Shown here: piece by piece, positions 1 to 6,704 of the stretch
Position numbering within the stretch: position 1 is the stretch's first letter
How the letters are laid out: every line of letters starts with the position of its first letter
Origin: an uncultured Clostridium sp.
GTDB lineage: Bacteria; Bacillota; Clostridia; Clostridiales; Clostridiaceae
Direction of reading: 5' to 3'
NCBI GenBank assembly: GCA_900548455.1
Contig: URKQ01000040.1
Location: 1 to 32,070 of the forward strand
DNA length: 32,070 nucleotides
The notes under the pieces: model-generated
The model's database searches: none
Seen by the model: the letters and a program-made list of their open reading frames with translations, nothing else
Told to the model about the DNA's origin: nothing
Made by a program: the position numbers and the translations under genes

Positions 1-619
1 TATGTAACTCGTCACATATTCCAAGATAACATCTAAATCCATCTAAACTATTAATGTTATTACTAAAAGCAAATATTTCAGTTCCAGTTATTCTACTTAT
101 TATTTTATTTTCAGATTCAACAATTTTAAAACATTGTTTTAAATCTTTATCAGCTAATATGAATTTTTTGACTTCTTTCCAAACAATTTTAGCTTGTTTT
201 TCATTGTTAGCTATACATCCAATAAGTCCATTTTTATAACCATCGAATCCACTTAAATATGTTGCTAAATCTCCTTGGATAAGGGATTTTCCATTCTGTC
301 TTGCGACTTGCATATATAAACTTCTAAATCTTCTATATCCAGTATCTTTATGCACCCATCCCATTAAAGAACCCAAAATAAAGCCCTGAAAAGGGTATAA
401 TAAAAGAGGGAAACTTTCGTCACCCTCATCAATAATCAACTGCTCACTAAAGTTAAGTATTCTATTACTTTCTTCTATATCAAATATGTATGGAAATTCT
501 TCCGTTCCTGCTCTTTTTAAATCGTCTATATGTCTTTTACAAGCTAATTTAACATATTTACCTGCTATATATTTACCACTTAAAACCTTTTCTGCATAAT
601 CTGTAACTCTATCCATCAT
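1..619 (-). CDS. Phage terminase large subunit, N-terminal part (runs off the left edge)
   Basis: This is the ATPase half of the motor that pumps phage DNA into the procapsid. The visible 206 residues contain a Walker A-like motif VARQNGKS at about residues 105-112 and a Walker B motif LGICDE at about 199-204, the spacing expected of Terminase_1-type large subunits. The nuclease domain lies outside the window. The start is the first of two adjacent ATG codons behind an AGGTG site, 6 bases after the small-subunit stop, so the two are translated together. The pairing with a P27-type small subunit and an HNH gene is the HK97-like packaging arrangement. The family call is firm. Nothing can be said about the missing C-terminus. 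Confidence 0.9.
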   Translation of the reverse strand, partial: MMDRVTDYAEKVLSGKYIAGKYVKLACKRHIDDLKRAGTEEFPYIFDIEESNRILNFSEQLIIDEGDESFPLLLYPFQGFILGSLMGWVHKDTGYRRFRSLYMQVARQNGKSLIQGDLATYLSGFDGYKNGLIGCIANNEKQAKIVWKEVKKFILADKDLKQCFKIVESENKIISRITGTEIFAFSNNINSLDGFRCYLGICDELH

Positions 620-625
620 TAACAC

Positions 626-1111
626 CTACTTAATAAACTTACTAAATTTATTTTCTTGTAAGTCTTCCATAGATGGAACAATTAATTTTAATCTATCCGA
701 TACAGATAAACCTAATTTACTACTGCACTTAAAAATAACATCTATATATTTTTGTTGTGCTTGTACATATGCAGAAATTGTTGGATTAGTTTCCCCTGCC
801 TTATTGGTATACATTATAACCATACCTTCATTTTCTATAAGCTTACTTAACTCAATATAGTTGGCATAGGCATTACAATATATAGCTAACATAGATAAAT
901 CTAAATTAGATAATAAATTTTCAAAAGTTTCTATAGCTTTCATTTCCGTTACTATTCTTTTAAATTCCTTTTTAGCATCAGCATTTAACCAAGATGGTGC
1001 TTTTAATTTACTTGAATCACCATATAATTTTGCTTCAGCTTTTTTTCTATTTTCTCTATCTTCTTTACTCATTTTACTTTTAACAGATTCTACTGGTTTT
1101 ACATTTTTCAT
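626..1111 (-). CDS. Phage terminase small subunit, P27 family
   Basis: This subunit recognises phage DNA and recruits the large terminase subunit. The 161-residue product has a basic N-terminus, then an APSWL segment, a helical middle and a C-terminal LGLSVSDRLKL segment, which is the usual P27-family ending (LGLTPSDR-like). I chose the ATG at 1111 because GAAAGGATGG lies a suitable distance upstream. An in-frame ATG at 1123 would add four residues but lies inside that ribosome site. The gene is followed after 6 bases by the large subunit and preceded by a gene-free gap and an HNH gene. That order suggests a cos-type packaging module. Confidence 0.88.
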   Translation of the reverse strand: MKNVKPVESVKSKMSKEDRENRKKAEAKLYGDSSKLKAPSWLNADAKKEFKRIVTEMKAIETFENLLSNLDLSMLAIYCNAYANYIELSKLIENEGMVIMYTNKAGETNPTISAYVQAQQKYIDVIFKCSSKLGLSVSDRLKLIVPSMEDLQENKFSKFIK

Positions 1112-1294
1112 TTTTAACACCATCCTTTCATTGGTTTTTATTGATTTTTGTACCCATTTTACTTTAAAAAAGGCAATTCTCTGCTAAATGAGGGCGACGT
1201 GGATAAGGAAGCCTTTGATATCACAGGATTTTCAATTGGGGTACTATAAATATTTGTAACATGCCTTGCAACAAAATCATTATATTTCCCGACT
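1112..1294. other. Gap between HNH gene and terminase, possible cos region
   Basis: About 180 bases without a gene separate the HNH gene from the terminase small-subunit gene. In HK97-like phages of Gram-positive bacteria the cohesive-end site lies at exactly this place. A locally GC-richer patch around 1187-1205 (containing GAGGGCGACGTGG) stands out from the AT-rich surroundings. No nicking site can be proved from sequence alone, so this is inference from gene order and base composition. Confidence 0.3.
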
Positions 1295-1720
1295 TTATTT
1301 CTCAATCAACACTCTTAACATCTTCTTACATTCTTCTTTATCTTTTAAACTCTTAATATAAAGTTTGTGAACTTCCTTATGACATTTTGCACATAAACAA
1401 ATTAAATTATCTTCATCAAGTCTTTGTTCCCAATCTTCTTTTAGTTCTGTTATATGATGAACACAATCACAACTTATAAATAATTTATACTTTAAGAAAC
1501 AAATCAAACATAAGTTATTATCTCTATCCTTAATCATATCTCTCTTTTTTAGCCAAGGTGTACTGTTATAGAAGGACTGCTCTACGCTATCCTTTCTCTT
1601 CTCTTTATATCTTCTATATCTTTCTCTCTCCATTGTTCCATACTTCAAAGTACATTCATCGCACATTTTTTTAGTATGCTCTATCTTCTTATTACATTTA
1701 CAACAATATTTATAGATCAT
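1295..1720 (-). CDS. HNH endonuclease with zinc-binding cysteines
   Basis: The 141-residue protein has an N-terminal cysteine cluster (C6, C7, C9, C20, C23). This is followed by a typical HNH domain: CLIC at 71-74, the catalytic HH pair at about 88-89, the central N at about 105, and CAKCHKEVH at about 110-118, where the cysteines hold structural zinc. HNH proteins next to terminase genes in HK97-like phages assist cleavage at cos, and this gene lies just upstream of the terminase pair on the same strand. The start has an AGAAAGGA site. A homing-nuclease role is an alternative, but the position favours packaging. Confidence 0.85.
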   Translation of the reverse strand: MIYKYCCKCNKKIEHTKKMCDECTLKYGTMERERYRRYKEKRKDSVEQSFYNSTPWLKKRDMIKDRDNNLCLICFLKYKLFISCDCVHHITELKEDWEQRLDEDNLICLCAKCHKEVHKLYIKSLKDKEECKKMLRVLIEK

Positions 1721-1750
1721 TTGTGATTGTCCTTTCTAATTATTTTTTGC

Positions 1751-1782
1751 ATAATAAAAGACACCCTAAAATGGATGCCTAA
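1751..1782 (-). terminator. Terminator after the 179-residue membrane protein gene
   Basis: On the minus strand AGGCATCC and GGGTGTCT pair over 8 positions with two G-U pairs, followed by TTTTATTATG. The G-U pairs work only in the minus-strand RNA, which gives the direction. Confidence 0.55.
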
Positions 1783-1789
1783 TAATTTA

Positions 1790-2329
1790 TTACTTTAATT
1801 TTTGTTTAATCCTATATGCTCTATTACTCTTAATCTCCTCTTTATCATTAATCGTTATTGCAACTTCTTTTAATACCTCATTACTATTAAACTTCATTTC
1901 ATTTTCTAATTCATTTAAAACATCTAAACAAATTCTATATAATATGGTTTTTCTTTCATCTTTTTTAATTTCATCAATTGTTTTATAATAAATAATATAT
2001 ATTATTATTAAAATTACTGTTGTGAGTAAAATCAAGAAAGCATCATTATTTTCAGATACTTTACTAAAAGTGAAACCTAGTATTGCAGACATAAATGTTG
2101 TTCCTAAGTTTATACCCATACTAAAAAATGGTGATTTAATTGTTTCTAAATTATTTGTTACTCTCTGTTTTTCTTTTACAATATCCTCTCTACTTTTTAA
2201 AGATTCACTATAAATTTCTTTACATTCTTTTCTTAAATCAGAATCTTCTTTACGAAACTTTAAACTTGTAATATCCTGTAATAAATTTCTATAATCATTC
2301 ATGCGTTTAATTTCATTGTGCTTCCCCAT
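1790..2329 (-). CDS. Coiled-coil membrane protein of unknown function
   Basis: I do not recognise a family. The 179 residues begin with a charged, helix-rich segment (residues 1-65) likely to form a coiled coil. Two hydrophobic stretches follow, at about 72-90 (SMGINLGTTFMSAILGF) and 97-115 (rich in I, L, V and Y). The tail is a charged, helical C-terminal segment ending in lysines. The layout suggests a helical hairpin in the membrane with both ends in the cytoplasm. The start has an excellent GGAGG site. A TTGAAA / TAGAAT promoter with a 17-base spacer lies upstream and a terminator lies downstream, so the gene is probably a unit of its own, as often seen for genes expressed in the prophage state. 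Confidence 0.7.
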   Translation of the reverse strand: MGKHNEIKRMNDYRNLLQDITSLKFRKEDSDLRKECKEIYSESLKSREDIVKEKQRVTNNLETIKSPFFSMGINLGTTFMSAILGFTFSKVSENNDAFLILLTTVILIIIYIIYYKTIDEIKKDERKTILYRICLDVLNELENEMKFNSNEVLKEVAITINDKEEIKSNRAYRIKQKLK

Positions 2330-2368
2330 TTAATTTCCTCCCTGTAAAATATAATCAACTCAACTATT

Positions 2369-2397
2369 ATTCTACAAGAAATTATATGTTTTTTCAA
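2369..2397 (-). promoter_or_regulatory. Sigma-A type promoter for the membrane protein gene
   Basis: The minus strand reads TTGAAA, 17 bases, TAGAAT, about 40 bases before the ATG at 2329. Both hexamers differ from consensus by one base and the spacer is ideal. Confidence 0.6.
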
Positions 2398-2480
2398 ATT
2401 ATTACATTATATAAATAACATAATAAAACCTTTAAAAACAATTGGAAGAACTACTTTTAAAGGCTCTATATATTATTTAA

Positions 2481-2666
2481 TTAAACAATTTCTTTCTCTC
2501 TTGAGATATATCTTTTCTTCTTTTTTCTACATTTAAAACATCTTTTAGGTTGTCCCTCAAAATTCATTTCTTTATAGAATTCCTGTTCTCTTTTTGTGAA
2601 TACGAAATCTTCTCCACACTCTCTGCATTTAATTATGATATCATCTTTATATATTTTATCTAACAT
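2481..2666 (-). CDS. Small zinc-ribbon protein (probable zf_Tbcl-like)
   Basis: The 61-residue protein has CREC at about 14-17 and CFKC at about 43-46, separated by a segment containing FVFTKREQEFY. This matches my memory of the 'probable zinc-ribbon' family common in Firmicutes, which has C-x2-C, FxFT, EQ-x-FY and C-x2-C in that order. The tail is very basic (RKKKKR), which suggests nucleic-acid binding. The start codon overlaps the stop of the upstream gene by one base, so translation is coupled. No specific role is known. Confidence 0.75.
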   Translation of the reverse strand: MLDKIYKDDIIIKCRECGEDFVFTKREQEFYKEMNFEGQPKRCFKCRKKKKRYISREKEIV

Positions 2667-2986
2667 TATATTTTCTCACTTTCTTCTTTAACTAATTCCT
2701 CTGTTTTAGGTTTTATAATTTCTATAGATTTAATTCTTCCCTGCTCTAATTCTATATTTTCTAGAATAGTTGCTATTTCTTCTAATAAATCTCCATCCCC
2801 AATTGGTCTAAATATCCTTTTATCTTCTATAGTTCTTATTCTAATTTGTTTTCTTCCATCGTTTAAAATATCAATCGATTTTATGTTTAAGAAATTTTCG
2901 GATATATATTTTGCCAATTCTTCTTTATCCTTAAAATCCATTGTGCTTTTTCCTTTTTCTCTAATATTTACATTTACAACTATCAT
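2666..2986 (-). CDS. Small acidic phage protein, unknown
   Basis: This is an unrecognised 106-residue protein, mixed alpha/beta, with a short basic beta-rich middle (RKQIRIRTIEDKRIFRP) and an acidic, lysine-rich tail. It is preceded by AGGA and a suitable gap. An alternative ATG fifteen codons inside, at 2941, also has an AAGGA site 9 bases upstream. The gene sits in a compact run of small genes with 1-3 base gaps, so it is surely co-expressed with the coiled-coil gene before it and the zinc-ribbon gene after it. Confidence 0.6.
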   Translation of the reverse strand: MIVVNVNIREKGKSTMDFKDKEELAKYISENFLNIKSIDILNDGRKQIRIRTIEDKRIFRPIGDGDLLEEIATILENIELEQGRIKSIEIIKPKTEELVKEESEKI

Positions 2987-2988
2987 TT

Positions 2989-3228
2989 TTAATAATCCTC
3001 ACTTTCTAAACTTTCTAAAATAAAGTTTAATCTTTTTAAGTAACCAAGCAGCTCATAAAAATTTTTATTTTGTAAATTTTCTAGTACATTTTCAGCTAAA
3101 TATTTCTCCAAATTTAACATACTTCTTTTTTCATCTAAATCTTTTATATCATTATCTAAATCATTCACGAATTTATCTAACATTTCTATATTTTTATAAT
3201 ACATTTTTACAACTTCTTCATATTCCAT
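2989..3228 (-). CDS. Small coiled-coil protein, unknown
   Basis: The 79-residue product is almost entirely helical and acidic, with heptad-like leucines and isoleucines from residue 8 to 60 (MLDKFVNDLDNDIKDLDE and onwards). It is probably an oligomerising coiled coil. It lies 2 bases before the next gene and 3 bases after the previous one, within the same small-gene operon. No family is recognised. Confidence 0.6.
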   Translation of the reverse strand: MEYEEVVKMYYKNIEMLDKFVNDLDNDIKDLDEKRSMLNLEKYLAENVLENLQNKNFYELLGYLKRLNFILESLESEDY

Positions 3229-3231
3229 CTT

Positions 3232-3450
3232 CTATCTCTCCATTTCCTCATTAAAATTTTTAATTCTATCTGTTAAGTCCTGTACTTCTTCGGTTAGCCC
3301 TCTTACTTCTCGAGTTAATTCTTTTAAATCAAATTTCATTTTATTTCCTCCTTTTTTAATTCCCTTAAACACTTCGCATATTTTTATAATTGCAAAAGGA
3401 AATAATATAATAAGACTTAAAAGTATTATATAAATAAAAGTATCCATCAT
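3232..3450 (-). CDS. Membrane-anchored coiled-coil peptide with a second internal start
   Basis: The 72-residue reading frame starts behind GGAGG and encodes a hydrophobic segment at residues 5-27 (a single transmembrane helix), then a lysine-rich linker and a short coiled coil with a repeated L-T-x-E/D pattern (residues 41-70). Inside the frame, codons 33-37 (Lys-Gly-Gly-Asn-Lys) spell an AAAGGAGGAAATAAA ribosome site directly before Met38, at 3339. The gene can therefore yield both a membrane-anchored 72-residue form and a soluble 35-residue coiled coil. Small membrane/coiled-coil pairs occur in phage lysis and DNA-tethering genes, but no function can be assigned. Confidence 0.6.
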   Translation of the reverse strand: MMDTFIYIILLSLIILFPFAIIKICEVFKGIKKGGNKMKFDLKELTREVRGLTEEVQDLTDRIKNFNEEMER

Positions 3451-3499
3451 TTTAATTCCTCCTATCTATTCTTACATAATTCTCATTCTCACTAAAAAA

Positions 3500-4024
3500 T
3501 TATAATAAGTTCTTATAGATATTTTTATAATAATCTATATTAAATTCTTCAAATAATTCTTCTATATTATTTAGATCACCCAAGCTTTCTATATACTTGT
3601 CCCAACAACTTGTTCTAATATCGTTAGAATTTAAAATCGGTTTATACTTTTTAATAAGTTCGCCCTCAAGTGCATAAGCCTTTTCTCGTGAATCTGTTTG
3701 GATAAATAAAATATTATCCAATTTCATTGTATTGAACCACTTCCAAATACCCCATCCTTTAAAAACATTAGAATTAAAATATTGCACCAATCTATTTTTA
3801 AGATTGCTTGTACTGCCAATTCTAAAAATTTCTCCGTCCACATCCCTGAACAGATAGACACAATTAAAGCTATCTTTATTCCTATAAGCTATCCATTTAT
3901 CTTTATTTATTTTATAATAATTCTTACTGTACTCATTTAAATTTTCCTTATTTTCTAATCTGTAATTTTTAAAATATTCCTTATTCTCTTTATAATAATT
4001 TTTATTGTATTCTTTCATATCCAT
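3500..4024 (-). CDS. GIY-YIG nuclease, free-standing homing type
   Basis: The 174-residue protein has an N-terminal basic region (1-50) built from repeats of a YYKxNKE-like unit, often seen as a DNA-binding arm in phage homing nucleases. The GIY-YIG domain follows: VYLF at about 56-59 for the GIY strand, RIGST at 68-72 for YIG, R78 as the catalytic arginine, a glutamate at about 120-122 and N132 near KPILN. It cuts DNA and probably spreads its own gene. It is intergenic rather than inside an intron and is flanked by small phage genes. The GGGAGA ribosome site sits rather far upstream of the ATG. Confidence 0.78.
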   Translation of the reverse strand: MDMKEYNKNYYKENKEYFKNYRLENKENLNEYSKNYYKINKDKWIAYRNKDSFNCVYLFRDVDGEIFRIGSTSNLKNRLVQYFNSNVFKGWGIWKWFNTMKLDNILFIQTDSREKAYALEGELIKKYKPILNSNDIRTSCWDKYIESLGDLNNIEELFEEFNIDYYKNIYKNLL

Positions 4025-4084
4025 TTGTGTTTTATTTCTCCCTTCGTATCTTAAAAATTTCTTTTTAATTTCTCAAAATAACCA

Positions 4085-4114
4085 TTGACATCAATATGTA
4101 TTATATGATATACT
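4085..4114 (+). promoter_or_regulatory. Rightward promoter opposite the leftward genes
   Basis: TTGACA (perfect), an 18-base spacer and TATACT lie on the plus strand, which has no gene here. Transcription would begin near 4121 and meet a terminator hairpin at 4153-4182, giving a short RNA of about 60 nt. Such matches do occur by chance in AT-rich DNA. Confidence 0.4.
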
Positions 4115-4150
4115 ATTTATATACAACTATTTTTATTTTTGAAAAATAAT

Positions 4151-4186
4151 ATAAAAGAGGACTAAATTAATAATCCTCTTTTTATG
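4151..4186. terminator. Bidirectional terminator hairpin
   Basis: AAAAGAGGACTA (4153-4164) pairs with TAATCCTCTTTT (4171-4182) with one mismatch. There is a T-run on either side, so it can stop the leftward 4193-4579 gene and any short rightward RNA. Confidence 0.65.
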
Positions 4187-4192
4187 TACAAT

Positions 4193-4579
4193 TTATAAAT
4201 CTTTTTCTTTTAAATATTCCCCATCTAACATGATATTCCATCCAATCATATCCTCGGCTTGGTAAAAGAATATATTCCAAATGCCGTCATTATCTTCGAA
4301 CGTTAATGCCATCACATCTTCAGTATCACTAATTTTATATTCTCCTATGTCTTCCAATTTCCAAGCTAGATTACTATTATCTACTCTTAACTCTCCATCT
4401 ACAACGTAAAAATAATCATGTCTACTTTTATTAATTAGATCTATAACTACTTTTTCTAATATAGATGCTTTATGAAAAACATAATAATCTTTATACCTGT
4501 TGTTATATACATCTTTAACTGCTTCAGCAATTCTTTCTATATTTTCTTCACATTTTTTAATAACAATAGTCATATTCAT
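4193..4579 (-). CDS. Small phage protein, unknown
   Basis: I do not recognise this 128-residue acidic protein. A helical N-terminal half (KKCEENIERIAEAVKDVY) is followed by beta-rich sequence with several aromatic residues (YFYVVDGEL, WNIFFYQAED, GWNIML), suggesting a small globular alpha/beta fold. Its start overlaps the end of the 47-codon gene upstream, so translation is probably coupled. That matters because no good ribosome site precedes it. It ends just before a terminator hairpin. Confidence 0.55.
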   Translation of the reverse strand: MNMTIVIKKCEENIERIAEAVKDVYNNRYKDYYVFHKASILEKVVIDLINKSRHDYFYVVDGELRVDNSNLAWKLEDIGEYKISDTEDVMALTFEDNDGIWNIFFYQAEDMIGWNIMLDGEYLKEKDL

Positions 4580-4700
4580 TTATGTAAATATTAAATTGCA
4601 TCTCACCCTCAGTATAACTATAAATTACTCCTCTTTTTAAATCCTTCATTAGTATTTCCCTAACACTTTTACACTTTTCTCTTAATTCTTTCATTTCCAT
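4557..4700 (-). CDS. 47-residue protein, unknown
   Basis: This is a short gene that begins MEMKELREKC. Its leader, GGATGGGAGATATG before the ATG, is nearly the same as the leader of the next gene upstream (GGATGGGAGATATA before the ATG at 5083). That shared ribosome site is the main reason to accept it. The product has a basic helical N-terminal half and a tyrosine-rich acidic tail (YTEGEMQFNIYINEYDY). It overlaps the next gene by 23 bases in another frame. No family is recognised. Confidence 0.5.
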   Translation of the reverse strand: MEMKELREKCKSVREILMKDLKRGVIYSYTEGEMQFNIYINEYDYCY

Positions 4701-4747
4701 TTTTACATATCTCCCATCCATTTTTTATTATTTATTAAAGAACCTAT

Positions 4748-5083
4748 TTAAAGTGCAATTTTACTTATATAATTATAATTAACATCGCATACTACATATT
4801 CTAATCCAAACAAATCCATCATCGTCATTACATACAATCCCCTATCTTTATACTTTTCTAATGCTTTTATAGTTTCTAGAATATTATCCTTTATATCTTT
4901 TAATTCTTCCATTTCCAACGCCCCGTAATTTTCCATCCTTACCTGCTCTACAGTTTTAATCGTTTCATTTTCTTCAAACTCAGTTAGGTCAAATTCATTT
5001 TCAAGATACATTAGTAAAATATCCTTGTTGTTTAAATCTTCTAGTAAATCTTTGTTTTCTTCTTTCCATTTTTCAAAATCCAT
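4748..5083 (-). CDS. Acidic helical phage protein, unknown
   Basis: The product is 111 residues, strongly acidic and mostly helical (FEKWKEENKDLLEDL near the start), with a less charged C-terminal part (GLYVMTMMDLFGLEYVV). I chose the ATG at 5083 because it stands 6-7 bases behind GGGAGA. The upstream in-frame ATG at 5098 falls within that ribosome site. Acidic small phage proteins of this type are often inhibitors or DNA mimics, but nothing specific supports that here. Confidence 0.55.
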   Translation of the reverse strand: MDFEKWKEENKDLLEDLNNKDILLMYLENEFDLTEFEENETIKTVEQVRMENYGALEMEELKDIKDNILETIKALEKYKDRGLYVMTMMDLFGLEYVVCDVNYNYISKIAL

Positions 5084-5100
5084 TTTTATATCTCCCATCC

Positions 5101-5567
5101 CATTTTTAAATTTTAGTACTTCTCTCTAAAAATACTAATAAGTATACACATAAACATTTCACCCTTTTGAATTTATAAATATTAAAAATGACATTATCGA
5201 AAGGAGAAAAATTATTTTAAGGGAATGGTAACCCCTTATTTTTAAGGGTATAGTTTACATATATACTTATTACTATTTTTAAAAGAAGGAAGGTTTTTTA
5301 TAGAGAAACCATTAAAACTCTTGTGCGGTTAGCACATTTCAAGAACTATTTCTAGCAAATTATTTTAGATGGCAATTTTTATAAGGAATTACTTAACCTT
5401 TTTTTGCAAATTAACTTAGCATAAATTAATATGTATACGCACTTACAAACAGCTTATAAGCCAACAATAATAAGCTGTATAAAATATGTTCATTAATTAA
5501 CGAATATACTATTTACAACTTACTATTAAAAATCTGCATAATAAAAGACCTAGAAATTAATCTAAGC
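5101..5567. other. Gene-free region with inverted repeats and hairpins
   Basis: No gene is visible in about 470 bases. A 19-base inverted repeat with one mismatch (5128-5146 with 5262-5280) closes a loop. Inside it, two AAGGG copies (about 5219-5223 and 5244-5248) can compete for one CCCTT copy (about 5233-5237), so two hairpins exclude each other. Other stems are ACAGCTTAT / ATAAGCTGT (5449-5457 with 5470-5478) and TGTGC / GCACA around 5320-5334. It could be an untranslated regulatory leader or an RNA of its own. The strand is not clear. Confidence 0.45.
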
Positions 5568-5575
5568 CTAGGAAT
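5535..5575 (-). terminator. Weak terminator at the end of the 74-residue gene
   Basis: On the minus strand CCTAG and CTAGG pair around an AT-rich loop and are followed by TCTTTTATTATGCA. The T-tract sequence is the same 15 bases as after the hairpin at 1751-1782. Confidence 0.4.
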
Positions 5576-5792
5576 TATAATATAATTCTATTCCGTCTGG
5601 TGATACCATAACCTTACCTTCAGTATTGGGTTGATATACATAATCATGATTCATAAAAAACTTTATTGCACTATTGATATGATTTCTATTAACGTGACCT
5701 AACTTCCATATATCCTCTAGCCCTAAAAATTCCTCCTTATTATCTACCAATACTTTCAAAACTTGTTTTTGTGTTATTGATAACTTTATCAT
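5568..5792 (-). CDS. Small winged-helix-like protein
   Basis: The 74-residue protein begins with a helix (SITQKQVLKVLVDNKEEFLGLEDIWKLG), then a helix resembling a recognition helix (NRNHINSAIKFFMNHDYV) and a short wing (PNTEGKVMVSPDG). This resembles a minimal winged helix-turn-helix, so it is probably a DNA-binding regulator. An AAGGAG site lies 10 bases before the ATG. It follows the 107-residue gene with a 19-base gap and shares its transcript. The fold is inferred from the pattern of helices, not from a recognised family. Confidence 0.5.
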   Translation of the reverse strand: MIKLSITQKQVLKVLVDNKEEFLGLEDIWKLGHVNRNHINSAIKFFMNHDYVYQPNTEGKVMVSPDGIELYYNS

Positions 5793-5811
5793 ATATATCT
5801 AACTCCTTATC

Positions 5812-6135
5812 TTATTTTAATTCTGTAACTTTTAATATACCTATAATTTCATTCGTTATTTGATATTTACAGATAATATTATTAATAATAATTTTACTTT
5901 GGAAACTAAATTTCTCTTTTCTCTTCTGAGTTTCTTGCCCAACTATTGAAATATTTACAATACTACCTATAAGTAATTTAAATTGTTCCAATTCCTCCTT
6001 AGTTTTAAATACACATTCTAATTCTTTGAGTAAACCATCATCAGAATATATATCATTACAGACAGCTAATTTATATTTGCCATTAATAACAGCAACAAAT
6101 CCTCTTCCAAAATATGTTTTAATTTTTCCTTCCAT
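5812..6135 (-). CDS. Small phage protein, unknown
   Basis: The product is 107 residues with a beta-rich N-terminal half (GKIKTYFGRGFVAVINGKYKLAV) and a second beta-rich part rich in isoleucine (SKIIINNIICKYQI). No family is recognised. I took the ATG at 6135, 10 bases after GGAGG. A TTG two codons upstream, at 6141, is closer to the ribosome site and cannot be ruled out. It is the first gene of a leftward pair and diverges from the structured RNA whose promoter lies about 80 bases upstream. Confidence 0.55.
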   Translation of the reverse strand: MEGKIKTYFGRGFVAVINGKYKLAVCNDIYSDDGLLKELECVFKTKEELEQFKLLIGSIVNISIVGQETQKRKEKFSFQSKIIINNIICKYQITNEIIGILKVTELK

Positions 6136-6216
6136 TTTCAATTCACCTCCAATAAATAACTTCTATAAAACCCTCTTATTTACCTTCTTTTTACATATTA
6201 TTTCGAAAGTTTTTTA

Positions 6217-6246
6217 TTGACTATTTACTTTTGAATATGGTATAGT
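6217..6246 (+). promoter_or_regulatory. Promoter of the structured RNA
   Basis: The plus strand reads TTGACT, 18 bases, TATAGT. Each hexamer differs from the sigma-A consensus by one base. Initiation would fall near 6253, at the edge of the folded, GC-richer region, and the only thing downstream on this strand is that region and its terminator. Confidence 0.6.
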
Positions 6247-6252
6247 AAAATT

Positions 6253-6662
6253 AGATGTTTATAATCACAATCAAATAAATGAATGAATTAGTTTTGTTTA
6301 TAACGCCGTAGACACTACCATATTACCCTCACTAAATAAGGATTATTAATTATATCGTGCTACTACAACCAATGCACAGTATTTGTCTACTTCAACTAAT
6401 TCAAAAAAGCTGACAATACGCAGAAACCGTCGAGTTCTTCAAGGCTAACGACTCTTGCCATCAGATATAATTCTCTGTTCCTACTTCGGAATTATATCCT
6501 ATCCAACTTGTTTCATCTTACCCTATGGTAGGTTTCAGACTTTCTCCCATTTAGAACGGTAGGTATGGTTCACCTAAATCAATGCAATGTTTCTTGTCCC
6601 ACATTGCAAAGGGTATTTGAATCAAGAGGATGGATTTTGCCATCCTCTAGTTGATATTTTTT
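6253..6662 (+). ncRNA. Large structured non-coding RNA, about 410 nt, class unknown
   Basis: No reading frame of note is present and base composition is clearly less AT-rich than the neighbours. Perfect helices can be drawn: GTAGACA (6308-6314) with TGTCTAC (6384-6390); GATATAATTC (6464-6473) with GAATTATATC (6489-6498); TGCAATGT (6583-6590) with ACATTGCA (6601-6608). A long-range pairing of TACCCT (6324-6329) with AGGGTA (6610-6615) closes most of the molecule. A promoter at 6217-6246 and a terminator at 6621-6662 bracket it, so it looks independently transcribed, converging on the polymerase gene. Phages of Firmicutes carry large ornate RNAs of unknown role (ROOL, GOLLD), and this could be a member or a new class. 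It lacks group I intron core sequences and a group II domain V. Confidence 0.65.
6621..6662 (+). terminator. Strong intrinsic terminator of the structured RNA
   Basis: AGAGGATGG (6625-6633) pairs perfectly with CCATCCTCT (6640-6648). Flanking ATCAA and TTGAT extend the stem across a small bulge, followed by ATTTTTT. The T-run is on the plus strand, which fixes the direction. Confidence 0.75.
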
Positions 6663-6704
6663 ACATTGTTTCAACAAACAATTTATACTAGTATTATCCT
6701 AATA

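Noticed and set aside
3880..4020. Short repeated sequence at the start of the GIY-YIG gene
   Set aside because: It is explained by the repeated YYKxNKE-like units of the protein; spacing and identity do not fit a CRISPR array or satellite repeat.
5346..5362. GCTAGAAATAG on the minus strand, resembling the tetraloop of Cas9 guide RNAs
   Set aside because: No repeat/anti-repeat pair, no CRISPR array and no cas gene are present. A short chance match in AT-rich DNA.
6253..6662. Group I or group II intron
   Set aside because: No conserved intron core, no domain V, no interrupted gene at either side, and it has its own promoter and terminator.
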